This document shows, one piece after another, positions 45,694-57,749 of a DNA stretch of 64,000 bases. How positions within the stretch are numbered: position 1 is the first letter of the stretch; each line of letters begins with the position of its first letter. The position numbers were made by a program, and so were the translations under genes. This DNA comes from Samsoniella hepiali (Eukaryota; Ascomycota; Sordariomycetes; Hypocreales; Cordycipitaceae), in NCBI GenBank assembly GCA_001455915.2, contig LNDK02000110.1, positions 1,179,148-1,243,147 on the forward strand, written 5' to 3'. Below the pieces are notes generated by a model that was given only the letters and a program-made list of their open reading frames with translations, was not told where the DNA came from and did not search any database.

Positions 45694-46906
45694 ATGCCCA
45701 CCGCAGCCAAGAAGCAATATTGTGTCGGCTCTGCCGGGTTTGATCCATCCGCCGCGGCCAGTGACGATACCCTGCAAGCCCAAATCGATGAGCTTTTGAA
45801 AAAGGATGACCTTCTCGGTGCCAGCCGTGTATTATTCAAACTCCCGAACAATGACGATTACGTTTACCACGCCAACGCAAGTGTAAGCCTGGCTCAAGTG
45901 CAACATATTGTACAGCTCGGGGGCGTTAACGGGCTGCACAATTGGTATAAAATGACGGATGGAACGCCGGTAAGTGGCTCACGCCTCACTTTGCATAAGC
46001 GAGCGTCCATCGCTAATAATAATGTTGTTACAGCGAGATCCACCGTCGCGATCAGATATAGATGCATATATAGCTATACTCAGTCCCAAGACGGCGACGC
46101 CTTCTGCACTGAAAAACTTCAGGACGAACGCCAAGAAAGGGTCTATCCGAGCAGAGTGTGCCGCATACATCGCCGACAAAAGATATGTACATCCAGCTTT
46201 GGAACCGAAACTAACGATACCCAAAGTGAAATCGTCGCCAATATACAATCCGTACTTTCAGTTCTGGGAGTGGTCTTGTCGCTCACTAGAGTGGTGCGGC
46301 CCGTGTGCATCTTCTGAAAGAGTAGCCACAAGTCACCATGTGCTGCCAATCTTCATGCATCACTTTGGATGCGCTACACCCTCGCACGAGAGCCTACAGA
46401 TACTCAGAACCCTGGCAGATGGCCGTGAAATCGCAGATATAGGCTCCGGGAACGGCTACTGGAGTTACATGCTGAGAGCGTACGGCCTTGAATCGCACCC
46501 AGTAGACAACATGCAAAGCGCGTGGCGAGTATCCTGGGTCGACGACACAGCGATATCAGACGGTGTCAAGTGGCTCAAGCGGCACGAGAATGGCAAGCAA
46601 ATGGTCCTGCTATTAGTTTATCCCGTCGTGGGAGGTGGCATCGGCGGCGGCACGGAAGGCGCCTTCACGATGGACCTGGTCAATGCATATGGTGGTGATA
46701 CTATAGCTGTGGTCGGGACCCAAAACAGAAATGGATATACTGGGTTCAAGGATGTGACTATGGCTGAATACATGGAGAGAGAACAGCCGCACTGGACAAA
46801 AGTTGTCCAGATATCACTCCCGAGCTTCGGCGGCAAAGACGAGGCGCTATTTGTCTTCCAGAGAGGCGAGCGTGCCGTAAAACTAGGAGCAGGATCCAGT
46901 CAGTAG
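45694..46906 (+). CDS. Methyltransferase-like protein, uncharacterised
   Basis: Exons 45694-45969 and 46034-46906 give 382 residues (64-nt intron, GTAAGT...TACAG). Residues 1-92 are helical and start TAAKKQYCVGSAGFDPSA. A conserved-looking centre reads PIYNPYFQFWEWSCRSLEW (~190). The Rossmann-like part has EIADIGSGNGYWSYMLRAYG near 240-260, a SAM-binding motif I (D-I-G-S-G-N-G), then an Asp/Asn end of strand 2 (HPVDN). Later VLLLVYPVVGGGIGGGTEG and FTMDLVNAYGGDTIAVVGTQ complete the fold. It resembles uncharacterised fungal proteins of this type. Motif I makes SAM binding likely; no substrate can be inferred. It could belong to the PKS locus or be its neighbour. Confidence 0.8.
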
Positions 46907-47456
46907 ATAGAAAAGCCCCTTGTTGGGTAGTTCTTTGAGCCTGCTGCATGGTTCCTGGCTGCCGCCCCCACGGGGCAATCCTGGTGTGACACAAAGGACA
47001 AAGGAAGGTGACAGCGCGACTGCATGCCTAGGCAGACTGCGTGATTAACACCAACGTCGTGATCGGAAGTCAATGGGCTGGTAATAAAATTCCCAGCTCA
47101 TCATCAGACAGGGATATCACTTCAGCGCCCCCACCGCAGGCTGTATGATGGATATGAGTGCTCCAGCACAACTCACACGGGAGCTCCTAGCGTCCGTTAG
47201 TGTAAGCCTTACTCTAGGCAAAGCGTTTCAACACACAGAGGGGGCGCATTTACCAGCCATCTAATTTTCCAACGTAGCTACTTCGTCGGGCTCCCATTTC
47301 TTCCTCGCTAGGAGCGTCAAACCCCGCACCCCTCAGTAATTGTACCGAATCCAGATCAATCAACGGCTTGCCCGAATAGTGTCGCGGACCCCAAGGAACA
47401 CGCCCTGTTGAGGTTTTGGCCGCTTCCCGACCCCGCGTCGTCACCCCACGGCCACA
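46907..47456. other. Intergenic
   Basis: Upstream of the annexin-like gene. No coding frame with support; the last ~200 bases are C/A-rich leader sequence ending CCACAATG. Confidence 0.6.
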
Positions 47457-49831
47457 ATGTCTCTAGCAGTGCAAGGTGAACGGCGCCGCGACAGGTCTAG
47501 ATCCAGGTCGCGTGACCGACGATCTAAAGATGAACCCGAGCGAGAGACAAAGTCATATTCAGACATGCGGGAGTCAAGCTATGGGTACCCTAGCGATGGG
47601 TATATCGACAAGCACGACGATAAATACTCCCAGCTCGAGAATGGCCGCCGTCACGCGTATCCATCAGAGAGCAGCTTCGAGTCGGCCGTACCTGGACCCC
47701 AATCATCGTACCCGTACGATGAGAAGCGCCCTTCTTATAGAGACAAGTACTCTCGGCCAGAGTCCCCGGAATCAAATCACCTTCCCGGGTCTTTCCCCGA
47801 TGATGACGACCAGCCTCGCCGAGGCGAGAAGGATGATCGCTACAAGAGTCACAAAGATGCCCGCGAATCGAAATACAACAGATATGACGACTATGACTAC
47901 AGTGATAAGCGAGACAGTCGCCGTTCTGAGCCCCGGCGCGACAAGCATGATACCATTGACGCCAGCGATGATAGGTTGAAGTACCTGCCGCAAAAGTACA
48001 GCCAGAACTACGACGACGACAAAGGGGATAGCAGGAGAAAAACCAGGCGCCATCGATCTGAAGATGACGATGAAGCTTTGACTTATGGTGGCCCACCTCC
48101 GTTCGACACCCAAGCGAGCTCCCCCCCGACATACGGGAGTTACATCCCCAGTGCAAGCGTCGGGGACAAGCGCAGTTCCAAGTACAAGGACGATGACTAT
48201 GGTGATAAGAGACGTCCCCATAGCCCTGAAAGAGAAGATCGGACATCGAGGAAATCGAGGGGTGACTCTTATCGAGAGTACCTTGACGACCCAAGGAGCT
48301 CCAAAGCGAATGCCCTGAATGTGGAAACATCTCGGCGCACAAGGGACCGCTCTCGGGATGCCAGGCGAGATGTCTCACCAGGTCCGGCGTTGTTAACGGC
48401 CGAACCCGACAAGCATGGACGGGATAAGTCTCGTGACAGGTCCCGCGACCGACGGTCATCTAAGCGCGAATCTTCGCCTTTGCCACCCACTTCCCGGATG
48501 TCATCCCTCACAGTTGACACGAACCGTCCCATCAGCATGTCGCTAGCGGCGGCCCCAGGTTCGCCTCTCCTTGAGTCATACCATGGTACCTACCAGAACT
48601 GTTCCCCAATGCCATCGCCGTTGCTTCTTGCTTCGCAAGCAGCCAATGAGCACCCGAATATTATCGATGCGCTCTCCCCGCTCAACTCGGATGTCGAAGG
48701 AGATGGCAAAAAGCGCAACCGCAGAGCTCGTTTCCACGACCCAGAAGATATTGCCTCACGCCTGGCGCGTGCTTTGAAGGGTGATAGACCGCCTGACACG
48801 GAGCCTCTGATTGAGATTCTCCCAAGCTTATCGCACGAGCAGGTCATGGAGCTGCGAGCCGAGTACAAACGCATCGTCAAGACAGGCTCTGAGCGCAAGG
48901 GAGTCAATATCGCGAAGCATATTCGGGCACGCCTCAAGGACGAGGACCCTATGTTGATGAAGGCTTGCTACTCTGTTGCTCTTGGGATGTGGGAAAGCGA
49001 AGCCTACTGGGCCAATTTTTGGTACCAAGGTGATAAAACGCGTCGCGAGCTTCTCATTGAAACTCTAATGGGGCGTACAAACGATGAAATTCGCCATGTC
49101 AAGGATGCTTTCACGGACAAGAAATACGACAACAGCCTTACGAAATGCATGAAAACCGAGCTGAAGGAGGACAAGTTCAAAAAAGCGGTTCTTACGGTCC
49201 TGGAAGAGCGACGAATGGAAGATTTCGATCAGTACGGCCGTACAGTTCCGCTAGATTACGATTTGATCGACCGCGATGTTGATGAGTTGAGAAAAGCAGT
49301 CAAGGCCGAAAAAGGTGGCGAAACTCTAATGATCGCCATTGTCCTGCAGCGGAGTGACGCTCATCTGAGAGCTGTTCTGAAGGAATACGAGCGCCACTAC
49401 AGAGGTAACTTTGCGCGCGAGGCGCTCAAGAAGAGCGGAAATCTTGTGGTAAGTGTTTCCGGCCTCATCCATATTTGCCGAGCGAAACAGCAGGCTAATT
49501 TCACAAGGGTGAACTTCTCGCTCATATTTTGAACGGAGTGATCAATCGGCCTGTGCGCGATGCCTTGCTGCTACACCATGCACTTACAACCTCGCGAAAA
49601 GACAACCTACGTCGTGATCTGCTCGTTTCTCGACTTGTCAGATATCACTGGGACCCTATGCACATGCAGGCTGTCAAGAAGGCTTACAGCGAGAGGTACG
49701 GCCGCGAGCTTCAGGATGCCGTCCGTGATGCAACAAGCGGAGAATGGGGCACCTTTTGTTTAGAGCTGTGCATTGCGCGAATGCCCAACCATGTTCGCCG
49801 CATTGAACGAGTTGGCGGTGGTGGTCGGTAA
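47457..49831 (+). CDS. Annexin-like protein, long disordered N-terminus
   Basis: Exons 47457-49448 and 49508-49831 (59-nt intron) give 771 residues. Residues 1-410 are dominated by Arg, Asp, Ser, Lys and Tyr (RDRSRSRSRDRRSKDE, repeated DDYDY, SRDRSRDRR), similar in composition to RS-type regions. From about 420 the annexin core appears: DIASRLARALKGD...PLIEILPSLSHEQVMELR, then LIETLMGRTNDEIRHVKDAF...LTKCMKTELK, and more helices to the end. The calcium-binding loop G-x-G-T seen in normal annexin repeats is absent: repeat 1 has KGDRPPD. This agrees with the fungal ANXC4-like group, described as lacking canonical calcium sites. Annexins bind membranes; whether this one still does is unclear. Start chosen as first ATG in context CACAATGT. 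Opposite-strand frames here are shadows. Confidence 0.85.
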
Positions 49832-49979
49832 ACTCATTCTGCTGCCCGAAGGACGAGCATGAATTTCCTATTTATGAAGTTGTATCCTATGACTATGATA
49901 AAGCCAAGTAGATAAACGAACTGTTCCGTGAGGGGGGTTTCTTTTTCTTTTTTAAAAGAAAAAAAGCGCACCTCGTTGC

Positions 49980-52900
49980 TTATTTACTCTTTTTACCTCC
50001 CTTTGCTTGATTCTTGCCTCCTCCTGAGCCACGGCCACCTTTACCAGAGCCAGAGTTTGCGCCGACGACAACAAGACGAACGCGGCCGGCAGGCACTGTG
50101 TTGACAATCTCTTCTGGCTTTAGAAACTTGATCAGCTCCACCTCTCTGGGCCACATCTTTTCCGTATCCGTGCTGCTTTCATCCAGAGCGCCTTTTCGAC
50201 CCGCGTCTGTTCTCCAGCGCTCTAGTAGCTCCTTTACCGCTTTGCCCTTCTTGACGGTGCCGGGCTGCAGCTTGAATTTGTATTTAGACCGCCCGAGGGC
50301 AGCCCAAGGAGCACAGACCGTTACGGCTTCCAGAATTTCGTCGCCAGGGCGCGGGGTACCAACCAATAACCCGATCGGTGCGAGAAGTTCTTCGTCGTCG
50401 TCTCCTTCGGGATCCACGCCGTCGAGCATCGCACGTCTCTTCTCTTCGTGCTCGGCCACTTCTTTTTGTTTCTTCTCGTGTTGTGCCCGACGCCTGGCCT
50501 TTGCCTGCTCCAGTTGCTGCTCGCGCTTTAGCTTTGCCTGCGCTTCCTCTTCAGCTTTCTGTTTGCCCGCAGCAGAGCCAATCAGCACCTCGGCCGCCGC
50601 ACGATCCTCTTCGTCTTGATCTTTGTACTTGGCAGCGATCTTCTTTGCTTTCCCCTTTTGTCCTCTCTTTTGCTTCTTAGACTCAGATTGGGCACTACCC
50701 CTCGCTGTAGATCTGGCGGCACTGTTCGTTTCTGTGAAAGTTTCCATCGTGTCGGCCACTGATTGAGCAGCCTCCGGCTCCTCACCATCTTCGTCACTCT
50801 CCTCATTTATATCCATAGAAGCCATATTCGATGTCATTAAATCTTCGTCTCCATCATAAGTGCCACGCTGCGGCGACTCGGAACTAAGCTCCCGACCCTG
50901 GAGAGGGTTGGCTCTGGCGGGTTGCTCATGTTCGTCCTCATCCGCATCATCGACTTCATCTTGTTCGTCGTCGGACTCATTGCTGCTGTTCATGGTAGAA
51001 GCTTCCTGTTCAACATCATCGCCTGTCCCTTTCGGGCCAATGTGAGAAGAGTTTGAACTGGATTCTCGCTCAAGAGCACTGCCTGCTGCGGGCTTTTCCT
51101 GAACACGGTGCTTATTGTGGTGGACCTTGCTTTCCTCACTAATTTTGAACATGACACTGAGGCCGAGTACTAGCTGCCCCGGTGGCAGAAAGTTCTTCTC
51201 TCCGCTGATATTGAAGTTGCCTGGTTGTAGTATGTCCCCCGAAGAAGTTGATTTTGACACCTGAATGGAATTAACCCACCAAGCGCCAATGCCAGCTTTT
51301 GAATCCCATGCGTCAGATGAGCAAACACTCAGTTGCCCAGCCTGGGCTAGCGTAGCTGGTGGGATTGGTGCGTCTGCTGTATTCAGATTATTTTTCACAA
51401 CAACAACCACAGCATTGCCTGCGTCGGCATGGCAGAAGACATCGCCGCTACGCAGATGCCGTCGATATAAAATCTCCGCCTGGGACTTATCCTTGGCACC
51501 AACGACGAGATAGCCGTCAGAAGAAATGAACCAATAGAATTTCTCAAACCACATGAGATTTCGAATGGGCTGCAGTAAGGCCTTCTCTTGCTTTAAGACT
51601 TTCTTCAAGTCATGTTTGATCTTTTGCTCAGTGCTCTTGATAGCTCTGTTAGCCTGCAGTTGGGTCTTTTCTTCTTTTACGACAGCGGTTTTCCGTTGGT
51701 CGTAGTACTCCCGCGCATTGCTCCAAGGACTAAGCGTGAGGACCACTTCAGCAATAATGGTATTGTCTGAGTTTTTTCGTCCGTCCTTGGCAGCATTTAA
51801 ATCGTCTTCAGATTCAAAACCACTATCGTCTGTTTCGAATGGATCTTCCTCCTCGCTTTCAGAATCGTCTTCTTCGCTTAAGCGAATAGATATGACATTG
51901 TCCGCCAGGTTCAGGGGCAGACATATCAAATTCGCAACCGGGTTGTTTTTCCTTTGCTCTCGTTCAACAAGCTTCCCAATGTCTACCCAATCCATTCCTT
52001 GATCTAGAAGGCCATTGATCGAATCCATGGCCTCCTGGACTCGCTCAATGTTGGCCTCGATGGCAGCAGCCTTTCGAAAATTCTCAGACTGGGAATTTTG
52101 CAGTCCCTTGATTCTATTGTTTTGCTCTTGTTTTGCCGCGTCTAGTTTTCTTTGAGCAGCTGCTTCTCTTTCCACCAGGCGGCTTTCCAGTCTTTGGCCT
52201 TCCAATGACGAGAAAAATTCATCAACAGTTTGATTGTACCCATCAAACCGAAGAACCTCGACGCTGTTGTTTTCTTCAAATTTTGTCGGTACGAAGGGAT
52301 GAAAATCGTCGTAAAGGAGGCCCAATTTTGCTTTGCTGATAGGGTCTCGGCCCTGCAGGTTCTGCTCCTGGGTCGGTTTCTTCGCGAATATAAAGCCGGC
52401 ACACGTGGGAGACGACGTGATGGAGTCAACAAGCTCTCTTGCTTTGCGCAGATTCTCTGTCAGATCTCTAAGGAGATTGGCATCCTCCAAGATCGTCTCC
52501 AGTTTGTGGGAAGTGTCAAAGTCGTTTGCCTGTAGTATGTGATCAACCAGAATTGGAGGCAATTCTGTGATTGACACAGCCAAGCACTTCCGGAGTACAT
52601 TTTCTTGTTTCGGGCTCGGATTCGAAGTGGAGGTTTTTTTGGCTGATGCCTTTTCAACGGCTGCTGCCAGTGCAGCACGAACTCTGTCTTGCGAAAGATC
52701 GGGTATTCCGAGAAAATTCTGTCTGCTCTCGAGGGAATACTGCAATCCAACCTTTTGCGGCTCCTGAACTTCCCCCTCGGACACGTTTCTAGATAGAGCG
52801 AGTATCTTGAGATCGGCATCGGTAAGGATTATATTTCCGCTCTGTGCATGTTCAGTCAGTGGCTGAGCATCGCGACAAGTCTGTGGGTCTTCTTACAGCG

Positions 52901-53318
52901 AAAAACTCAAGGAATAGCCTGTATTGCCCATCACTGAATTGAAATTCAAGAATGCGGTCAGTTCCTATCTGCGATACGGAAGTAAGACGCCGTGTCTTGA
53001 GGACCTTGCGGAGTCGAGAAACGAATGCGGACGGTGTTCCGGCTGTGGCGCGAGCGAATCCGGTCGTGTGGCAGCGAAAGCCAATGTCTATAAGCAATTG
53101 TTTCTTTGTGTCCGGCTTCGCGAATTTGAAGAGTAATATCTTTGTCGAGAGGTCGTAAATATTTGCGACTCGCAGAGAGGTCAAGCTCTGGTTTAGCTCG
53201 TGAGCAATAACCTGAGGTAGGCAGTAGCTAAGCGTTAGCAAGCCCGAAGGATGCGTTCCACGGCTGGAAATATGAGAGGCCGTACCTTGACGTCGAGGGA
53301 AGAGAATCTTTGCTTCAT
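49980..53318 (-). CDS. RQC2: Ribosome quality control subunit 2 (RQC2/NEMF/TAE2)
   Basis: Binds 60S subunits carrying stalled nascent chains, stabilises the ligase Listerin and directs CAT-tail addition. Exons on the minus strand: 53318-53286 (33 nt), 53211-52897 and 52841-49980; 1069 residues. The NFACT-N domain begins MKQRFSSLD, keeping Asp9, and residues 95-97 are T-D-R, matching the Asp98/Arg99 pair needed for CAT-tailing in yeast. A long coiled-coil section (~320-540) is followed by the NFACT-R/DUF814 domain (LMWFEKFYWFISSDGYLVVG near 545, RHLRSGDVFCHAD), then an acidic Ser/Glu/Asp-rich linker and Lys-rich helices. The NFACT-C end has APWAALGRSKYKFKLQPG near 960 and a GSGKGGRGSGGG / KGGKKSK tail. 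Length and domain order match fungal orthologues. The 33-nt first exon was fixed by the conserved start; donor GTACGG, acceptor CTCAG. Confidence 0.95.
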
Positions 53319-55448
53319 CTTGAAAGGTTCGGTGGCCAAACGAGAGCAGGAGGCTGTCAAGCGAGCTTCCTCCACGAACTTGACATGTCTCGTGCCGCTC
53401 CATCACACCGAACCGGGCGTGGTGGGGCAATTACGGCATGGCGGGGCAGTAATGGCAACGCTCAAGGAGGATTCAGTGTATAATGTCACGTGTGTCAAAA
53501 CGCGAGTTAAACAGCAGCTTCAAAACTGGGGGAGTTGGATGAACGAAGAGTGATCCAGACGGTTACCTTCTATCTAAATAGCTGCTGTCATACTTGCACC
53601 AAGGCCAGAGCTGCTCTCAGCCATGGTTATAGACCCAGTATCCCCAGTATCGCCATGTCAGCGGCCAAATACAGCAGGCATTGAGTATCAGTCAGGACAA
53701 ATAAATGCCATTCTACTGACAAATTAGTGTTGCTGCATTTATTAAGCATGATGAAGGTTGATGCTTCCACCTTGCGAGTCTAGTTATTGTCGTTGTCAAG
53801 CGTGTTTGCAAGTGTGCCTACCAGTAGTACAGTGCGCCATCAACATCAAAGCCATGATGGGCAGGCAGATAGCCTACGCGGTGCAGTTGTGGGGCATTAT
53901 TGCAATAATAACCTGTAATAACCCAAGCGGTCCAGTCAACTCTCAACCGAGGGGTGAGGGTCAAGCCTCCTGGTCGACAACATCGGAAACGGTCAGGCAC
54001 TATTTACCAGTAGAACATGTCTGCGAATCACGGCCACCAGCGAAGCCGAGGCATGCCAAAAGACAGACTTCATGGCAATAAAACTCTGGCGCCACACGGC
54101 GAGCGGCGAGCATGATAGGCCATTTCGCCGCACATGGGTTGTGGGTTGGTGGGCTCAAGTACAGATTATTACGGAGTACTCAATACACAAACAACAAGGG
54201 GCCGATCGCATGCGAGCTTGTGACAGAGATTGGTGTGGAAGCTGCCAAGGTTAGCTGACCCCTGTGGTTGTTGTGGCAACCATGGTACAGCTAGCTCGGT
54301 TGCGCGATCAGACGCGTCCAGACAACAACAGATGGGCTTGGGCGCACTGTCATAGTCTTCTCCAGTGGCCATGGGAAGCAGCGCATGCTTCAGTTTGACC
54401 ACCGGTTCCGGCTACAGTGACGCAATGCCACTTACCAGCTCACTAATAGGTCAAATATCTTGCCAGATCTAACCGTTGGGCGCTGGAATTTCGGGCTTCA
54501 GACGACAGGCACTTGGCTGCCCAAGCTGCTGCTTTTTTGGGCAAGACACGGAAGCTTAGCAAGCCCACATGGGGTGTACGGGGACGGCAAGCAATAATGA
54601 ATTGAGAAGGTTCCGAAACAGTGGAGCAGTCATGCTGATTCCAAGACACTGTTGCAATAAAATCCCCTTTGAACAAAGCCAGCCTTCTTCGTACTGGCTC
54701 GGCTGCCAGCAGGCTCAGCAGGCTTGGGCGGCCCAATTGTGGGCAGCAGCAGCCAGCTCATCAAGCATTGTTCGATGCAAGCCAAAAGCCCAACAGCAAA
54801 TAGAAACCACACCGTCTTGGGCCTATGGCGGCATTCACAGCTTTTCTCCGCTTTTCTCTCTGGCCTGACACCCTAATAATAGTCGGGTCGTATTGCAGAG
54901 AGCCAAAGAGCCTCCCTCCTTGCCTCCCCCTTTACTAGCTCGTGCCACCGCCCTCCGCCTCGCAGATGTATTCGTAAGGGAAGTGCCGGGTTGCTCGAGC
55001 CGGGGCGTTCGGCGGCCGTGCATCTGTAGCATCAAGCTGAGGCGCTCCAGTGGGGGACCCAGGGACGTATCATCAGGCTATTCCAGTTCGGCTGAAAGTA
55101 AACAAACCCCCCAGTCCGTTGTAAACACAGGCATCGGATCAAGGATACAGCCCCAAGCAACGAGAGGCCCACGTAATAACATGTAGCCACCCCAAATCCC
55201 CGTCTCCCCCGGTCCTCAAAAGCCATCGCTCTGCTGCACCCGTCAGGCCGCCATCTCTCCCCTCTCCAAATACTTCCAGACACATCCTCAACACCGCTCT
55301 CGAAAGAAAAGACTTCACCGAGGACCTTTCCTCTCTTTTCTTTCCCCCCCCCCTTCTTCGACTTTTGTTCCAAAGACAAAAGCCAGAGGACTTCTTGTCA
55401 TCCTTTCGTGCTCGCTACGGAAGGTTGTTGAGAAGATTCTCTCGCTAG
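53319..55448. other. Intergenic and hex1 5' region
   Basis: From the RQC2 start to the first hex1 coding block. No supported gene. The part from about 54960 is C/T-rich with a short candidate first exon (ATG at 54966 followed by GTAAGG) whose phase does not fit the next block. A TACGGAGTAC word lies at 54170-54179. The rest shows only short frames without motifs. Confidence 0.5.
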
Positions 55449-56876
55449 GCAAAAGTCGCCAATCTGGACTTTGAAGCCCGTGTCCCCGTGCCCTTCAGCA
55501 TCTTTCCCTCGACGTACAGGGACAGCGAGTCGCAGACGACCACCCAGACTCACGAGGAGGTTGATATCAATCTCCCCACCAAGCAACCAGCCGGACGGGA
55601 AGGCCAGTACTCTTCTCACAAGGTCAACGAGGAAGAGGTCCGTTTTACCCGTGAAGAAGATCTTCGCCGCCGTCCCGGTTTCCAGTCGGAGCAGCAGTAC
55701 GTCAGGGAAGATCGCAGGTAAGCTCGAATCCAGTCTCTTTTTTTCTCGCTTCTGCACCACCCGCTCTGCATTTCCACAATTATCCCCATCCATGCAAGCC
55801 TTGGCCAGAGGTGCGGTGAGGCCATGCCACGCACCCTGGTCCAGGGGCTTCAGTTGCCCCAGAAACTGTGCCGCGAAATACTCCCAAGCAAGATTTGCTA
55901 ACCATCTTCCTAGACCTGCACACAACGAGTACACAGACACTCACATCGAGGTCGATACTCACCGTCAGTCCTACGGCACCCCCATTGACAACATCGAGCG
56001 TGAATATCGCGAGCATTACCGCCCTCGATACAACGCCGCTGTAGACGTTCCTCAGACCTACCACCAGTCCGAGAACATCCGTGTCGACGAGTACACCGTT
56101 GACGGAGACGCCCGCCCTTCCATTCACAAGGAAGACATCAAGATCACCGAGGAGACCTCTGAGCCCTACCGTTTCGGTCGCGCCGATCAAAAGTCCAAGA
56201 TGGGTTACTACGACGAAGACGGTATGCCTTGTCCGCCAACATAACCAATACACGCTGCCAGCTGCTAATTATTCTGCCAGGTCACTACCACTCGTTCCGC
56301 CACGGCGTGCACAAGCTTGCCGATCGCATTGTCCACCCCCGTGGACATCATGAGGAGCACATTGATGTAGAGATCCGCGATGGCCCTGCGCCCGCTCCCC
56401 GCGGCCGCTCCTCTGAAGCCAGCCAGTACCTGCCCAACACTGTCACCATTCCTTGCCACCACATCCGCATTGGTGACTTCCTGATGCTGCAAGGACGCCC
56501 TTGCCAGGTTATCCGCATCTCTACCTCCTCTGCCACCGGCCAGTACCGCTATCTTGGCGTTGACCTCTTCACCCGCCAGCTGCACGAGGAGTCTTCCTTT
56601 GTCTCCAACCCTGCTCCTAGCGTGGTTGTCCAGACCATGCTCGGCCCCGTTTTCAAGCAGTACCGTGTGCTTGACCTCCAGGGCGGTAGCATTGTCGCCA
56701 TGACCGAGAGCGGTGATGTCAAGCAGAGCCTGGCCGTCATTGACCAGTCCAACCTGTGGTCTCGTCTTAGCAGCGCCTTCGAGTCTGGCCGTGGCAGTGT
56801 CCGTGCTCTCGTCCTCAACGACAACGGCCGCGAGCTCGCTGTTGACATGAAGGTCATCCACGGTTCTCGCCTGTAA
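55449..56876 (+). CDS. hex1: HEX1, Woronin body major protein
   Basis: Forms the self-assembling crystalline core of the Woronin body, a peroxisome-derived organelle that plugs septal pores after wounding. The conserved core starts at ATG 56200 (MGYYDEDG) and continues through exon 56281-56876 for 205 residues: HYHSFRHGVHKLADRI, then TVTIPCHHIRIGDFLMLQGR, LFTRQLHEESSFVSNPAPS, QTMLGPVFKQYRVLD, and the peroxisomal ending SRL. Upstream, the same frame stays coding-like through 55449-55717 and 55914-56221, with GTAAGC and GTATGC donors and TAG and CCAG acceptors, giving an acidic Gln/Glu/Arg-rich extension. No ATG fits the first block; it begins after an acceptor-like GCTAG, so its start exon is missing from my model. 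An extended form made by alternative splicing is known for hex-1 in Neurospora. The listed span covers extension and core. Confidence 0.85.
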
Positions 56877-57749
56877 GGAGTGTCACACGCTCGTGTATGA
56901 ATCAGATATATTTTTGGACATGTAGCTAGTTTATATTGGCTTATATAGCTGCGAACAATATGATAAAAGACCTATGTCTCGTTGTTTTTACTCTTTAGTC
57001 CCAATGCTGGGGCCATTCAGTCCGTGTCGATTTTCTTCGGCTTTCCATTCTCTAAAACTCTACAGTAGCCTGCTATTCCCAGCAGTCTCCAGTGTATCGA
57101 AGATACCGTCCATCCGTGCGGCTGATTGGCTGAAGGGACGTGGCACAGCCTTTCGTCGCCTTTATTATATGTGCTGCTTTGTCCGGCACTTGTCACTTAC
57201 TGAACCGGCGCGCCAGAGTAAGCAACTGCCGGATAGGTGAGGTGGTCCATTTCCATGAAGCGGCCCATCAAGGTTCTTGGGAGTCTTTCTCAGATGTGTC
57301 TCACCAGCCCGCGTTCCTATTTCTGTATCGCTAAATGATTGTGATATATTCTCGGAGTGTGTTGTCACATGTATCGCCTTGATGCCAAAAATTTGTGACA
57401 ATACTACAGCAAGACTTTGGCTCATTTTTGCCTCTCAGGCGTTTACTTGAGCGGCGCAGATAACATCTACGTTATGCTCAAGGCGGGTAACAGACCCGTG
57501 ACGGTGTGCCAAAGCGCGGGGAAGGATTGTGGCTGCAACGTCTGTATTATGATTCGCTCACAATCCAAGGGCTCAACCACTCTAGCCATATTGTGTGACG
57601 TAAAAAAAAGAACTGCTAGGGCCATTACTTAAAGCATGCGTGTCCCGCACAGCCATGCTGCTGTGCGTCGTGCTTTATTTTCTACCACCTTGATGAACCT
57701 TACACCTTTCAGAAACGACCTATTTTGACAGCAACACGAGACTGCAATA
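56877..57749. other. Intergenic
   Basis: Between hex1 and the bleomycin hydrolase gene, in tandem. First ~150 bases are A/T-rich hex1 3' flank. No supported frame. Confidence 0.6.

Noticed and set aside
47590..48459. 289-codon minus-strand frame within the annexin-like gene
   Set aside because: Shadow of an Arg/Asp/Ser-rich coding region; no start context, splice sites or motifs.
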